A DNA stretch of 64,000 nt from Pseudomonas sp. DC1.2 (lineage in GTDB: Bacteria; Pseudomonadota; Gammaproteobacteria; Pseudomonadales; Pseudomonadaceae): assembly GCF_034351645.1 (NCBI RefSeq), contig NZ_CP133782.1:5176001-5240000 (forward strand), written 5' to 3'. The notes beneath the pieces were generated by a model. That model was not told the DNA's origin, searched no databases, and saw only the letters and a list, made by a program, of their open reading frames with translations. A program made the position numbers and the translations under genes. Below are positions 1 through 8,842 of this stretch, in pieces (the first letter of the stretch is position 1; each line of letters begins with the position of its first letter).

Positions 1-52
1 CATTGACGGTAAGCCTGGCCTGGAGGCCGTGAAAGCCAAGATCGCCCAGTAA
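1..52 (+). CDS. cbcX: Choline ABC transporter substrate-binding protein, C-terminal end (partial)
   Basis: Only the last 16 codons are inside the window, ending in TAA at 50-52 (tail IDGKPGLEAVKAKIAQ). No domain can be seen in so short a piece. The identity is inferred from position: it lies directly upstream of a QAT-type permease and ATPase, where Pseudomonas carries the periplasmic binding protein of the Cbc choline/betaine/carnitine importer. The gap to the permease start is about 66 bases, consistent with one operon. Confidence 0.6.
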   Translation, partial: IDGKPGLEAVKAKIAQ

Positions 53-118
53 CTGCTTACGCCGGGCGGGTTCGCCTGCCCGGGCTGTTTATTTCCTTGC
101 ATGCGGACGTTCACTACC

Positions 119-964
119 ATGCTGATTGATCAGAAAATCCCCTTAGGCCAGTACATCGCGGGCTTCGTTGAATGGTTGACGCAACACGGCGCCAGCACCT
201 TCGACGCCATCGCGGTGACCCTGGAAACGATGATCCACGGCGTGACGTTCGCGTTGACCTGGTTCAACCCGCTGGCATTGATCGGCCTCATTGCGCTACT
301 GGCACACTTCATTCAACGCAAGTGGGGGCTGACCGTTTTCGTCATCCTCTCCTTTCTGCTGATCCTCAACCTGGGGTATTGGCAGGAAACCATGGAAACC
401 CTCGCTCAGGTGCTGTTCGCCACCCTGGTCTGCGTGGTCATTGGCGTGCCGTTGGGCATCGTCGCCGCGCACAAGCCGATGTTCTACACACTGATGCGTC
501 CGGTGCTCGATCTGATGCAGACCGTGCCGACGTTCGTGTACCTCATTCCGACCCTGACCCTCTTCGGTCTCGGTGTGGTGCCGGGTCTGATCTCGACGGT
601 GGTGTTCGCGATTGCCGCGCCCATCCGCCTGACTTACCTGGGCATCCGTGATGTCCCGCAAGAATTGCTGGACGCCGGCAAAGCCTTTGGCTGCTCGCGC
701 CGTCAGTTGCTCTCACGTATTGAACTGCCCCATGCCATGCCCAGCATCGCGGCCGGTATCACCCAGTGCATCATGTTGTCGCTGTCGATGGTGGTGATCG
801 CAGCCCTGGTGGGTGCTGACGGTTTGGGCAAGCCAGTGGTCAACGCGCTGAACACCGCTGATATCGCCCTGGGCTTCGAAGCCGGGCTGGCCATCGTGCT
901 GCTGGCGATCATGCTCGACCGAATCTGCAAACAACCCGACGCAAAAGTAGGGGGTGACGCATGA
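119..964 (+). CDS. cbcW: Choline ABC transporter permease CbcW
   Basis: Inner-membrane permease of the quaternary-amine (QAT) ABC importer family. About six to seven hydrophobic segments are visible, and the cytoplasmic coupling loop that docks on the ATPase is clear (DAGKAFGCSRRQLL followed by ELPHAMPS, roughly residues 180-210). I chose ATG 119 (MLIDQKIP, 281 aa) over ATG 101 because a GGACG lies 9 bases upstream of 119 and nothing like a ribosome site precedes 101; the family also starts this way. It overlaps the ATPase gene by ATGA, so the two are translationally coupled. Known role of the family: uptake of choline, betaine or carnitine driven by ATP. Confidence 0.9.
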   Translation: MLIDQKIPLGQYIAGFVEWLTQHGASTFDAIAVTLETMIHGVTFALTWFNPLALIGLIALLAHFIQRKWGLTVFVILSFLLILNLGYWQETMETLAQVLFATLVCVVIGVPLGIVAAHKPMFYTLMRPVLDLMQTVPTFVYLIPTLTLFGLGVVPGLISTVVFAIAAPIRLTYLGIRDVPQELLDAGKAFGCSRRQLLSRIELPHAMPSIAAGITQCIMLSLSMVVIAALVGADGLGKPVVNALNTADIALGFEAGLAIVLLAIMLDRICKQPDAKVGGDA

Positions 965-2139
965 GCATTATTCGCTTCGATAACGTTGACGTTATCTTCG
1001 CCAAAGATCCACGCCCGGCGCTCAAGCTGCTGGATCAGGGCATGACCCGCAACGAGATTCTGAAAAAAACCGGCCAGATCGTCGGCGTCGAAAAAGCCAG
1101 CCTGGACATCGAGAAAGGCGAAATCTGCGTGCTGATGGGCCTGTCCGGTTCGGGCAAGTCCAGCCTGCTGCGCTGCATCAACGGTTTGAACACCGTGAGC
1201 CGTGGCAAATTGTTCGTCGAACATGAAGGCAAGCAAATCGACATCGCCTCCTGCACCCCGGCCGAACTGAAAATGATGCGCACCAAACGGATTGCGATGG
1301 TGTTCCAGAAGTTCGCCCTGATGCCGTGGCTGACAGTCCGCGAGAACATCAGCTTCGGTCTGGAAATGCAGGGTCGACCGGAGAAGGAACGGCGCACCCT
1401 GGTGGACGACAAGCTTGAGCTGGTGGGCCTGACCCAGTGGCGCAACAAGAAACCCGACGAACTCTCCGGTGGTATGCAGCAACGCGTCGGCCTGGCCCGT
1501 GCGCTAGCGATGGACGCCGACATTCTGTTGATGGACGAACCGTTTTCGGCCCTCGACCCGCTGATTCGCCAAGGCCTGCAGGACGAACTGCTGGAGCTGC
1601 AACGCAAACTCAGCAAGACCATCGTTTTCGTCAGTCACGACCTCGATGAAGCCCTGAAACTCGGCAGCCGCATTGCGATCATGAAAGACGGCCGGATCAT
1701 TCAGTACAGCGTGCCGGAAGAAATCGTGCTGAACCCAGCTGATGATTACGTGCGGACCTTCGTCGCTCATACCAACCCACTAAACGTGCTGTGCGGGCGT
1801 AGCTTGATGCGCACCCTGGACAACTGCAAACGCATCAACGGCTCAGTCTGCCTCGATCCGGGCGGTGACTCATGGCTGGACTTGGCCGAAGGCAACACCA
1901 TCAAAGGCGCACGCCAGAATGGCGTTGCCCTGGACTTGCAGAATTGGGCGCCTGGGCAAGCGGTTGAAGCGCTGGGCCGCCGCCCGACGCTGGTGGATTC
2001 CAACATCGGAATGCGCGATGCACTACAGATTCGCTACCAGACCGGCAACAAACTGGTGCTGCACGACAACCATAAAGTGGTCGGGATTCTGGGCGACAGC
2101 GAGCTGTATCACGCGCTGCTCGGCAAGAACCTGGGCTAA
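961..2139 (+). CDS. cbcV: Choline ABC transporter ATP-binding protein CbcV
   Basis: Cytoplasmic ATPase of the Cbc importer, 392 aa. Visible motifs are Walker A GLSGSGKSS (residues 60-68), the Q-loop at Q116, signature LSGGMQQR (168-175), Walker B ILLMDEP (188-194) and the switch histidine H226 (FVSHD). The N-terminal stretch before Walker A (MTRNEILKKTGQIVGV) is typical of the ProV/OpuAA/ChoV branch. The C-terminal 120 residues are accessory; the last 45 (DSNIGMRDAL to HNKVVGILGDSELY-like sequence) resemble half of a CBS pair. The start overlaps cbcW by 4 bases. The gene ends about 60 bases before the group II intron boundary. Confidence 0.92.
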   Translation: MSIIRFDNVDVIFAKDPRPALKLLDQGMTRNEILKKTGQIVGVEKASLDIEKGEICVLMGLSGSGKSSLLRCINGLNTVSRGKLFVEHEGKQIDIASCTPAELKMMRTKRIAMVFQKFALMPWLTVRENISFGLEMQGRPEKERRTLVDDKLELVGLTQWRNKKPDELSGGMQQRVGLARALAMDADILLMDEPFSALDPLIRQGLQDELLELQRKLSKTIVFVSHDLDEALKLGSRIAIMKDGRIIQYSVPEEIVLNPADDYVRTFVAHTNPLNVLCGRSLMRTLDNCKRINGSVCLDPGGDSWLDLAEGNTIKGARQNGVALDLQNWAPGQAVEALGRRPTLVDSNIGMRDALQIRYQTGNKLVLHDNHKVVGILGDSELYHALLGKNLG

Positions 2140-2169
2140 GGCAACAGACACAAAAACGCCGAGAGAGGT

Positions 2170-2199
2170 GATCGTACCCACGCAGAGCGTGGAACGATC
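2170..2199. repeat. Palindromic intergenic repeat (GATCGTTCCCACGC family), copy 1
   Basis: Imperfect 30-base palindrome with GATCGT and ACGATC ends and a CCCACGC/GCGTGG core. Four more copies of the same design lie at 4155-4179, 10555-10584, 13525-13553 and 53621-53639. It sits in what would be the 3' exon of the group II intron, between cbcV and the intron end. Confidence 0.6.
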
Positions 2200-2202
2200 A
2201 GG

Positions 2203-4122
2203 ATTCGAGTAGGAGGCGGCTTCACAGCCGCCGTCCTCTCACACCACCGTACATACGGTTCCGTATACGGCGGTTCAGGTTATACGGCTAAGCCGGTTTA
2301 TCGTATCCAGTATCGAGACCAGCCCGAGTCCATCCCACAGTTTCTTCGGCAGCGCCTGATTCATATGTGGCGCTCCCGAGCTCCACCATGGACCTCGACC
2401 GTTGAACGCTGATTTGCAGGCACGCGCTTCGCTGAGTCCTAAGCGCATCAAGTTGCGCGCCCTCGTAGAGGGCTGCTTCCATTGACGCCAGATGATGCAG
2501 CGAAGTTTATGCCGCACCCAGCCGTCCAGTTCCTCAAGGGGCCGCTTGCTCTGACTCAGCTTGAAGTAGCCAGCCCAACCGCGTAGTACGGGGTTTATCC
2601 GCTCGATGACGTTCGCCATCTTGTGGCCCCGCGCTCCGCGCAGCAGGTCTCTGAGTCGGTCGCGTAAACGACCCAGACTCATCGTCGCCACTCTCAGCCT
2701 CGGCTGTTGATGCCAGCTCATCCCATAACCCAGATAGTCACAGGCCCAAGGCCTTGCCACACGGCTCTTTTCCCGGTTCAACGTCAGTTTCAGACGCCGA
2801 TTGAGAAAGCGCTCAACACTGGCCATCACTCGCGCCCCAGCACGACGACTGCGCACATAAATGTTCGCATCATCGGCGTAGCGCACGAAGCAATGACCCC
2901 GCCGTTCCAGCTCGCGATCGAGTTCGTTGAGCAGGATGTTCGACAGCAACGGCGAGAGCGGGCCGCCTTGCGGCGTCCCTTCCTGCCGTCGACTGGCGAT
3001 ACCGCCTGACATCACGCCGGCCTCGAGGTAACGGCGAATGAGCCTGAGCACACGCTTGTCTTCGATTTGACGCTCTACATAAGCCATCAATACATCGTGG
3101 TTGACCCGATCAAAGAACTTCTCAAGATCAAGCTCCACACACCAGCGGTGGCCCGCCGCCACATGGGCACGGGCTGTTTCGATGGCGTGGTGAGCGCTTC
3201 TGTTTGGACGAAAGCCGTAGCTGTAGTCCGAGAACAGAGGGTCGAAGATTGGCGTGAGCTGTTGCAGCAGAGCCTGCTGGATCAGGCGATCCATCACATT
3301 GGGGATACCCAACTGACGGGTTCCGCCTTTGGGTTTTGGGATTTCGACGGCGCGCACACCTTGCGGGTGATACTCGCCGGCCAGCAGCCGCACCTTGAGG
3401 GTCGGCCAATACTGATTCACATAGTCAGCCAATTGGTCGACCGTCATGCCATCGGCACCCGGCGCACCCTTGTTGCTGACCACGCGTTGATACGCACGCT
3501 TGAGATTTGCCGGTGCAAGCACCCGCTCCATCAGCCTGTCCGGCTCCGCGTTCGTCCACGCCACAGACGCCGCCGATGCCTGCGCACTGCCAGCCGTCGC
3601 CCGCGGATTCTGTCCGGAACTTGGGGTCACAGTTCTCCCTCGGAGAAAGTTCTGCTTTTCGACATTCGACGAGACTCTGACGCCTACTGGCGGCATAACC
3701 TGTTCAGCCCTTGGTGACGGGGTTATTCGTCACTTACTACGGCCTCGGCTGACTTCTGCACGCTCATCCCGTCGCCTCACGACGCTCGGTAGCACAATGG
3801 CAAACGTGCAGATCTCCCAAGGTAATTCGCGCGACCTTCCTGCTTATGCCTGTCGGATCTACGTCGTAGCGTTCCGTGCAAGTATCGGGCTTTGGTAATC
3901 ATGGCCACCTTACCCCGCTACGCCGCCTCATCCGCTTCCTGTTCGTCAGGCCAGCATTTTGCCTAAGGCTTCCTTCAGATTCGCAGTCACCCGCGACACC
4001 CTTCCCTTCGGCTAACACTTCCCCTTGCCGGGTGTGTAGAGGACTTGCACCTCCAAGTCACCAGCGTGGCCACCACAGCCAAACTGGTTGCGCTTGCGCG
4101 CAACGCGCCATGCCTGGCGCAC
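2203..4122 (-). mobile_element. Group II intron (about 1.9 kb) with encoded maturase
   Basis: On the minus strand the element starts with a group II 5' signature GTGCGCC (base 4122 downward) and ends near 2203 with CTACTCGAAT. Domain V is recognisable at 2243-2274: ACCGCCGTA pairs with TACGGTGGT, with a 4-bp upper stem TACG/CGTA and a two-base TG bulge; a CGC triad is present. Domain VI follows (about 2208-2240), with GGCGGC/GCCGCC arms and an unpaired A in CCTACTC as the likely branch point. The maturase stop codon abuts domain V, as expected for an ORF in domain IV. The 5' boundary lies 3-4 bases past the U-run of the betT terminator, a target choice known for class C introns. Exact ends and class are inferred by eye. 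Confidence 0.85.
2275..3696 (-). CDS. ltrA: Group II intron reverse transcriptase/maturase
   Basis: Intron-encoded protein, 473 aa. Reverse transcriptase blocks are in order: the PKGGTRQLGIP block, GFRPNRSAHHAI, a DLEKFFDRVNHD block, GTPQGGPLSPLLSNI, the catalytic FVRYADD, and RVARPWACDYLGY. A group II maturase (domain X) region follows (LRGWAGYFKLSQSKRPLEELDGWVRHKLR). No C-terminal HNH endonuclease is visible after residue 430, so the element probably relies on RT activity and on nicked or single-stranded targets. The reading frame is intact, so the intron may still be active. The first 45 residues are variable, and a later start is possible. Confidence 0.93.
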   Translation of the reverse strand: MPPVGVRVSSNVEKQNFLRGRTVTPSSGQNPRATAGSAQASAASVAWTNAEPDRLMERVLAPANLKRAYQRVVSNKGAPGADGMTVDQLADYVNQYWPTLKVRLLAGEYHPQGVRAVEIPKPKGGTRQLGIPNVMDRLIQQALLQQLTPIFDPLFSDYSYGFRPNRSAHHAIETARAHVAAGHRWCVELDLEKFFDRVNHDVLMAYVERQIEDKRVLRLIRRYLEAGVMSGGIASRRQEGTPQGGPLSPLLSNILLNELDRELERRGHCFVRYADDANIYVRSRRAGARVMASVERFLNRRLKLTLNREKSRVARPWACDYLGYGMSWHQQPRLRVATMSLGRLRDRLRDLLRGARGHKMANVIERINPVLRGWAGYFKLSQSKRPLEELDGWVRHKLRCIIWRQWKQPSTRARNLMRLGLSEARACKSAFNGRGPWWSSGAPHMNQALPKKLWDGLGLVSILDTINRLSRIT

Positions 4123-4125
4123 CAC

Positions 4126-4152
4126 AAAAAAGGGGCTCAACATGAGCCCCTT
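4126..4152 (-). terminator. Rho-independent terminator of betT
   Basis: On the minus strand, AAGGGGCTCA-TGT-TGAGCCCCTT followed by a run of T, about 40 bases after the betT stop. It is the 5' exon hairpin of the group II intron, which begins a few bases beyond the T run. Confidence 0.85.
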
Positions 4153-4154
4153 TG

Positions 4155-4179
4155 CGTTCCCACGCACAGCGCGGGAACG
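4155..4179. repeat. Palindromic intergenic repeat (GTTCCCACGC family), copy 2
   Basis: CGTTCCCACGC and GCGGGAACG arms around a short loop, between the betT stop and its terminator. Same family as the copy at 2170-2199 on the other side of the intron. Confidence 0.6.
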
Positions 4180-4192
4180 AATACCTCGCTAC

Positions 4193-6199
4193 TCAGCTAT
4201 AGACACGGCCAAGGAGCTGCCGATGGCTTTCAAACTGATCAAGCACGTCACGGGTGATCTGATCCTGGGTGAAGCCCATCAAGTCGTAATCCTGGCTGCC
4301 GTTGTGCAGGTACACCTCGGCGCGGTAGTAACGAGCGCGAGATTCGTCAGCACTGTCGGCCGACACCGTGTCGCTCGCCGCCGCCAGGTAGCCGTCCAGG
4401 CTCACTTCGTAGACAAAAGGGTTGCCCTCTTCCATCTCGATCCGCAGGCCCATGCAACGCTTCGATTTACCCAGCAATGTTTGCACGTCCAGGCCCTGAG
4501 CGCGCAATTGCACAGCAGCCGCTTCCAGCGCCGGGCTGACTTGCTTGTCCATGAAGCGCTGAACGATCGACTGACTCGGTTGCAGGTCCAACTGCGTCAA
4601 GCGCTCAATAAAACCGCGACGCCCGCGCGCGGCCAACTCCGCTTGTTCCCGCTCGATCTGCACGTCCTGGCGCATGGCCTTGTGCAAGCCGAACATGAAG
4701 AGCACCAGCACCACCGAGAACGGCAGACCGGCCAGCACCACCATGGTTTGCATGGCCTCGAAGTTACCGGCGAACAGCAGACCGATGGTCACCAGAGTGA
4801 TGACCGCCGACCAGAAGATCCGCAACCAGTGCGGCGCATCTTCGTCAACGTTGCCGCCCTTGCAGGACAGGTTGGCCATCATCACGGCGCCAGAGTCTGC
4901 CGGGGTCAGGAACAATACAAAACCGACAAAGATCGACACGCCGATCACGATTTTCGATGCCGGATAGTGCTCAAGCAACTGGTAGATCGCCATCGACGGC
5001 TGCTCCAGCGCCGTCTTCCCCAGCTCCACCGCCCCATGGTTCATCACCAGGTCCAGCGCCGAGTTACCGAAGATAGACAACCACGCCAAGGTGAAACCCA
5101 GCGGAATCAGCAACACGCCGGCCACCAGTTCACGCACGGTGCGACCACGGGAAATACGCGCGATGAACATGCCCACGAATGGCGCCCAGGAAATCCACCA
5201 GGCCCAGTAGAACAGGGTCCACAGGCCCAACCAGCGGTCAGACTTTTCGCTGTCGCCTTCGTACACATAGAGGTCAAACGTCTTCAACACCACGCCGTTC
5301 AGATAATCGCCGATGTTCTGTACAAAGCCGTTGAGCAAATGCAGGGTCGGGCCGAACAGCAGGACGAAAATCAGCAGGCCGCTGAACAGCACAATGTTCA
5401 AGTTCGACAGACGACGAATGCCGTTTTCAACACCGGACACGGCGGCGATGGTCGCCACGGTGCTCATCACGATAATCACGATCAACAGGTTGGTGTTGCT
5501 GTGTTGCATGCCGAACAGGTTTTCCAGCCCCGAGGACACTTGCAGCGAACCAATCCCCAAGTTCGTCACCAGGCCCAACAGGGTCACGAACATGCCAAAG
5601 CCGTCTACCGCATGACCGGCCGCGCCTTTGACCCAACGCTCGCCCACCAGCGGATACAGCGCCGAACGCAGCGCCAGCGGCTGGTTATGACGGTAAGCAA
5701 AGTAAGCAACGGCCAGGCCTACCAGTGCGTAAATTGCCCAGCCGTGCAGGCCCCAATGCAGAAAAGTCAGTTGCACCGCCTGACGCGCGGCCATGTTACT
5801 GGCAGCCACGCCTTCGGGCGGATTGAAGTAGTGGTCCAGTGGCTCGGACGCACCGAAGTACAGCAGTGAGATGCCGATACCCGACGAGAACAGCATCCCC
5901 GCCCAAGCGCCGTAGCTGAAGTCCGGGGTGTCGTCCTTGCTGCCCAGTTTGAGCTTGCCGTAGGAAGAGAACGCCAAGCCAACCACAAACACCAGATAAG
6001 CAGCGATCACCACCATGTAGTACCAGCCGAAGCTGCGGGACAACCAGGCCTGGGCGATACCGAGCACTCTGCCCGCCTCCTGCGGGGCGATGATCAGAAT
6101 GGCGGTCAACAACAGGATCAGCGCGGTAGAGGTGTAAAACACCCAACCGTTGACCGTCACCTTATCGGGCGGGGTCTTTATTAGAGAGGCAGAACTCAT
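4193..6199 (-). CDS. betT: High-affinity choline transporter BetT (BCCT family)
   Basis: Secondary transporter of the betaine-choline-carnitine family, importing choline with cations across the inner membrane. Twelve hydrophobic segments are visible in the first ~510 residues, including the BCCT signature region around FYWAWWISWAPFVGMFIARISRGR. The last ~130 residues are hydrophilic, matching the long cytoplasmic tail that in BetT proteins is tied to osmotic response. The start is set at 6199 (MSSASLIKTPPDK, 668 aa), with GGAG 10 bases upstream; an upstream in-frame ATG at 6235 has no such site. It is divergent from betI with a BetI-type palindrome between. Its position next to betIBA and cbcVWX matches BetT1 of P. 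aeruginosa. Confidence 0.94.
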   Translation of the reverse strand: MSSASLIKTPPDKVTVNGWVFYTSTALILLLTAILIIAPQEAGRVLGIAQAWLSRSFGWYYMVVIAAYLVFVVGLAFSSYGKLKLGSKDDTPDFSYGAWAGMLFSSGIGISLLYFGASEPLDHYFNPPEGVAASNMAARQAVQLTFLHWGLHGWAIYALVGLAVAYFAYRHNQPLALRSALYPLVGERWVKGAAGHAVDGFGMFVTLLGLVTNLGIGSLQVSSGLENLFGMQHSNTNLLIVIIVMSTVATIAAVSGVENGIRRLSNLNIVLFSGLLIFVLLFGPTLHLLNGFVQNIGDYLNGVVLKTFDLYVYEGDSEKSDRWLGLWTLFYWAWWISWAPFVGMFIARISRGRTVRELVAGVLLIPLGFTLAWLSIFGNSALDLVMNHGAVELGKTALEQPSMAIYQLLEHYPASKIVIGVSIFVGFVLFLTPADSGAVMMANLSCKGGNVDEDAPHWLRIFWSAVITLVTIGLLFAGNFEAMQTMVVLAGLPFSVVLVLFMFGLHKAMRQDVQIEREQAELAARGRRGFIERLTQLDLQPSQSIVQRFMDKQVSPALEAAAVQLRAQGLDVQTLLGKSKRCMGLRIEMEEGNPFVYEVSLDGYLAAASDTVSADSADESRARYYRAEVYLHNGSQDYDLMGFTQDQITRDVLDQFESHRQLLGRVYS

Positions 6200-6434
6200 G
6201 GCACAGAGGCTCCGGGCAGTGCGATTGAGGAACACAAGGCAACGCGTTACCCGACCAATCGGTTAGTTGGCAGCCGATCATCGGGTGATATAAAGACAGC
6301 CCGAAAAAAGCCCGAAATTCCGGAGGCGTAACAACGCTGGGGGTTTCGAGCGTATTCAGACGTCGTTTTTATCGTCATCTACACGTAGGAAAAATCTGTA
6401 GGCAGCGACTATTTGTCGCAGAGCTTATTCTTTG

Positions 6435-6454
6435 TTGATTGAACGTTCAATCAA
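6435..6454. promoter_or_regulatory. BetI operator (perfect 20-bp palindrome)
   Basis: TTGATTGAACGTTCAATCAA is its own reverse complement. It lies 69 bases before the betI start and in the divergent betT/betI promoter region. The TTGAACGTTCAA core agrees with the known BetI binding element of enteric bacteria. Expected role: choline-relieved repression of betIBA and possibly betT. Confidence 0.8.
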
Positions 6455-6523
6455 AACAAAATAGACTGGCCCTCAATCCGGTAGCCGTTTTCGTCCACCG
6501 GAAGGCCTAAGGAGATGTGCAAG

Positions 6524-7117
6524 ATGCCCAAGGTCGGTATGCAACCCATCCGCCGCCAGCAATTGATTGAAGCCACATTGCAGGCTGTCGATCAGGTCGG
6601 AATGGGGGACGCCAGCATTGCGCTGATCGCCCGTTTGGCCGGTGTCTCGAATGGCATCATCAGTCACTATTTTCAGGACAAGAATGGCCTGATCGCCGCC
6701 ACGATGCGGTACCTGATGAGTGTCCTCAGTGAGAACGTCACCGCGCGCCGCCAGGCGCTGGCAGATGACAGCCCACGGGCGCATTTGCAGGTGATTATCG
6801 AAGGCAACTTCGACGCCAGCCAAGTCAATGGCCCGGCGATGAAAACCTGGCTGGCCTTCTGGGCCACCAGCATGCACCAGCCGTCATTGCACAGGTTGCA
6901 GCGGATCAACGATCACCGTCTGTATTCCAACCTGTGCTGCCAGTTCCGCCGTGTGTTGGCGCTCGATGAAGCGCGCAACGCCGCCCGAGGCCTGGCAGCT
7001 CTGATTGACGGTTTGTGGTTGCGCGGTGCGCTGTCGGGAGACGCTTTCGACACCGGGCAGGCGCAACAGATCGCTTACGAATACATGGATTTCCAATTGG
7101 CCAAGCAGGTGAGTTAG
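6524..7117 (+). CDS. betI: Choline-responsive TetR-type repressor BetI
   Basis: Transcriptional repressor of the choline-to-betaine genes, 197 aa. The N-terminal TetR helix-turn-helix is clear ([20 protein letters not shown], about residues 28-47), followed by the conserved FQDKNGLI segment and a helical ligand-binding half. Start 6524 ([11 protein letters not shown]) is preferred because TAAGGAG (6508-6514) is correctly spaced from it; the in-frame ATG at 6515 touches the ribosome site. It is followed 111 bases later by betB on the same strand and preceded by the palindrome at 6435-6454. Confidence 0.95.
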   Translation: MPKVGMQPIRRQQLIEATLQAVDQVGMGDASIALIARLAGVSNGIISHYFQDKNGLIAATMRYLMSVLSENVTARRQALADDSPRAHLQVIIEGNFDASQVNGPAMKTWLAFWATSMHQPSLHRLQRINDHRLYSNLCCQFRRVLALDEARNAARGLAALIDGLWLRGALSGDAFDTGQAQQIAYEYMDFQLAKQVS

Positions 7118-7228
7118 AGCACACATAAACGCTCAACCCCTGAACGACTGCTGAACGGTGTTGCCAGACCCTTACGGCTCCACCCTTAAGCGGTTAATGC
7201 CAACCACTTATGCACTTGCGAGGACTTT

Positions 7229-8701
7229 ATGGCCCGTTTCGAACTGCAAAAACTCTACATTGACGGCGGCTACAGCGACGCTGGCAGCGATGCCACCTTC
7301 GAAGCCATCAACCCGGCTAACGGTGAAGTTCTCGCCAAGGTGCAACGCGCTACTAAAGAAGACGTTGAACGAGCGGTCGTCAGCGCCGAGAAAGGCCAGA
7401 AAATCTGGGCGGCCATGACGGCCATGGAGCGTTCGCGCATCCTGCGTCGTGCCGTTGACATCCTGCGTGAGCGCAACGATGAACTGGCTGCCCTGGAAAC
7501 CCTGGACACCGGCAAGTCGTTCTCCGAAACCAAGTACGTCGACATCGTCACCGGCGCTGACGTACTGGAGTATTACGCAGGCTTGGTGCCGGCCATCGAA
7601 GGCGAGCAAATCCCGCTGCGCAGCACTTCTTTCGTCTACACCCGTCGCGAGCCGCTGGGCGTAGTGGCCGGTATCGGCGCGTGGAACTACCCGATCCAGA
7701 TCGCCCTGTGGAAATCTGCACCCGCCCTGGCGGCCGGTAACGCGATGATCTTCAAGCCAAGCGAAGTCACCTCCCTGACCACGCTGAAACTGGCCGAAAT
7801 CTACACCGAAGCAGGCCTGCCGGCTGGCGTGTTCAACGTTCTGACCGGCAGCGGCCGTGAAGTCGGCACCTGGTTGACCGAGCACCCACGCATCGAAAAA
7901 ATCTCCTTCACTGGCGGCACCGACACCGGCAAGAAAGTCATGGCCAGCGCTTCGGCTTCGTCGCTCAAAGACGTGACCATGGAACTGGGCGGCAAATCCC
8001 CGCTGATTATTTTCGACGACGCCGACCTTGATCGCGCCGCTGACACCGCGATGATGGCCAACTTCTACAGTTCGGGCCAGGTCTGCACCAACGGCACTCG
8101 CGTGTTCATTCCGACTCACCTCAAGGCAGCTTTCGAAGCCAAGATCGCAGAGCGTGTTGCGCGCATCCGCATCGGCAATCCGGAAGACGAGAACACCAAC
8201 TTCGGCCCACTGGTCAGTTTCGCCCACATGGAAAGCGTGTTGGGTTACATCGCCAAAGGTAAGGAAGAAGGCGCTCGCCTGCTGTGCGGCGGCTCCCGTC
8301 TGACTGACGGCGACTTCGCCAAAGGCGCCTTCGTGGCACCCACCGTGTTCACCGACTGCACCGACGAGATGACCATCGTGCGCGAAGAGATCTTCGGCCC
8401 GGTCATGGCGATCCTGACCTACGACACCGAAGAAGAAGTGATCCGTCGTGCCAACGACACTGACTTCGGCCTCGCTGCCGGCATCATCACCAAAGACCTG
8501 AACCGCGCTCACCGCGTGATTCATCAGCTGGAAGCCGGTATCTGCTGGATCAACGCCTGGGGCGAGTCCGACGCCAAGATGCCGGTCGGTGGCTACAAGC
8601 AGTCCGGCGTGGGCCGTGAGAACGGCATCAGCTCGCTGAACAATTTCACACGAATCAAATCGGTACAGGTAGAGCTGGGCGACTACGCCTCGGTGTTCTA
8701 A
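7229..8701 (+). CDS. betB: Betaine aldehyde dehydrogenase BetB
   Basis: Oxidises betaine aldehyde to glycine betaine with NAD(P)+, the second step of choline oxidation, in the cytoplasm. 490 aa, the full family length. Catalytic residues are in place: E252 in MELGGKSP and C286 in [10 protein letters not shown]. The nucleotide-binding [11 protein letters not shown] segment is at 227-237. GAGG 5 bases before the ATG supports the start. It lies between betI and betA, the usual betIBA order. Confidence 0.97.
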   Translation: MARFELQKLYIDGGYSDAGSDATFEAINPANGEVLAKVQRATKEDVERAVVSAEKGQKIWAAMTAMERSRILRRAVDILRERNDELAALETLDTGKSFSETKYVDIVTGADVLEYYAGLVPAIEGEQIPLRSTSFVYTRREPLGVVAGIGAWNYPIQIALWKSAPALAAGNAMIFKPSEVTSLTTLKLAEIYTEAGLPAGVFNVLTGSGREVGTWLTEHPRIEKISFTGGTDTGKKVMASASASSLKDVTMELGGKSPLIIFDDADLDRAADTAMMANFYSSGQVCTNGTRVFIPTHLKAAFEAKIAERVARIRIGNPEDENTNFGPLVSFAHMESVLGYIAKGKEEGARLLCGGSRLTDGDFAKGAFVAPTVFTDCTDEMTIVREEIFGPVMAILTYDTEEEVIRRANDTDFGLAAGIITKDLNRAHRVIHQLEAGICWINAWGESDAKMPVGGYKQSGVGRENGISSLNNFTRIKSVQVELGDYASVF

Positions 8702-8718
8702 ACCCCAGGCTTTGTATT

Positions 8719-8785
8719 GCTCGCCAGAGCATGCCCGCGCCCACAAGAGCAGTGCGCTTTCTGTGGGGGCGAGCCTGCTCGCGAA
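8719..8785. repeat. REP doublet (REPIN-like) between betB and betA
   Basis: Two inverted REP half-units: a degenerate TCGCCAGAGCATGCCCGCGC-like arm and a good GGGGGCGAGCCTGCTCGCGA arm, separated by about 20 bases. This hairpin within the bet operon could shape mRNA decay between betB and betA; that is inference. Confidence 0.7.
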
Positions 8786-8842
8786 TCGAGTGTGCAGCAC
8801 TCGCCTGGCATGACCTGACCACTTTCAAAGAGGGTGCATTTA

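Noticed and set aside
4088..5869. Long plus-strand open frame of ~590 codons
   Set aside because: Lies entirely antisense to betT, is rich in His/Gln/Arg in the way GC-rich shadow frames are, and has no family signature; the betT frame has clear BCCT features.
7208..8800. Minus-strand open frame of ~530 codons
   Set aside because: Antisense shadow of betB, running into the REP element.
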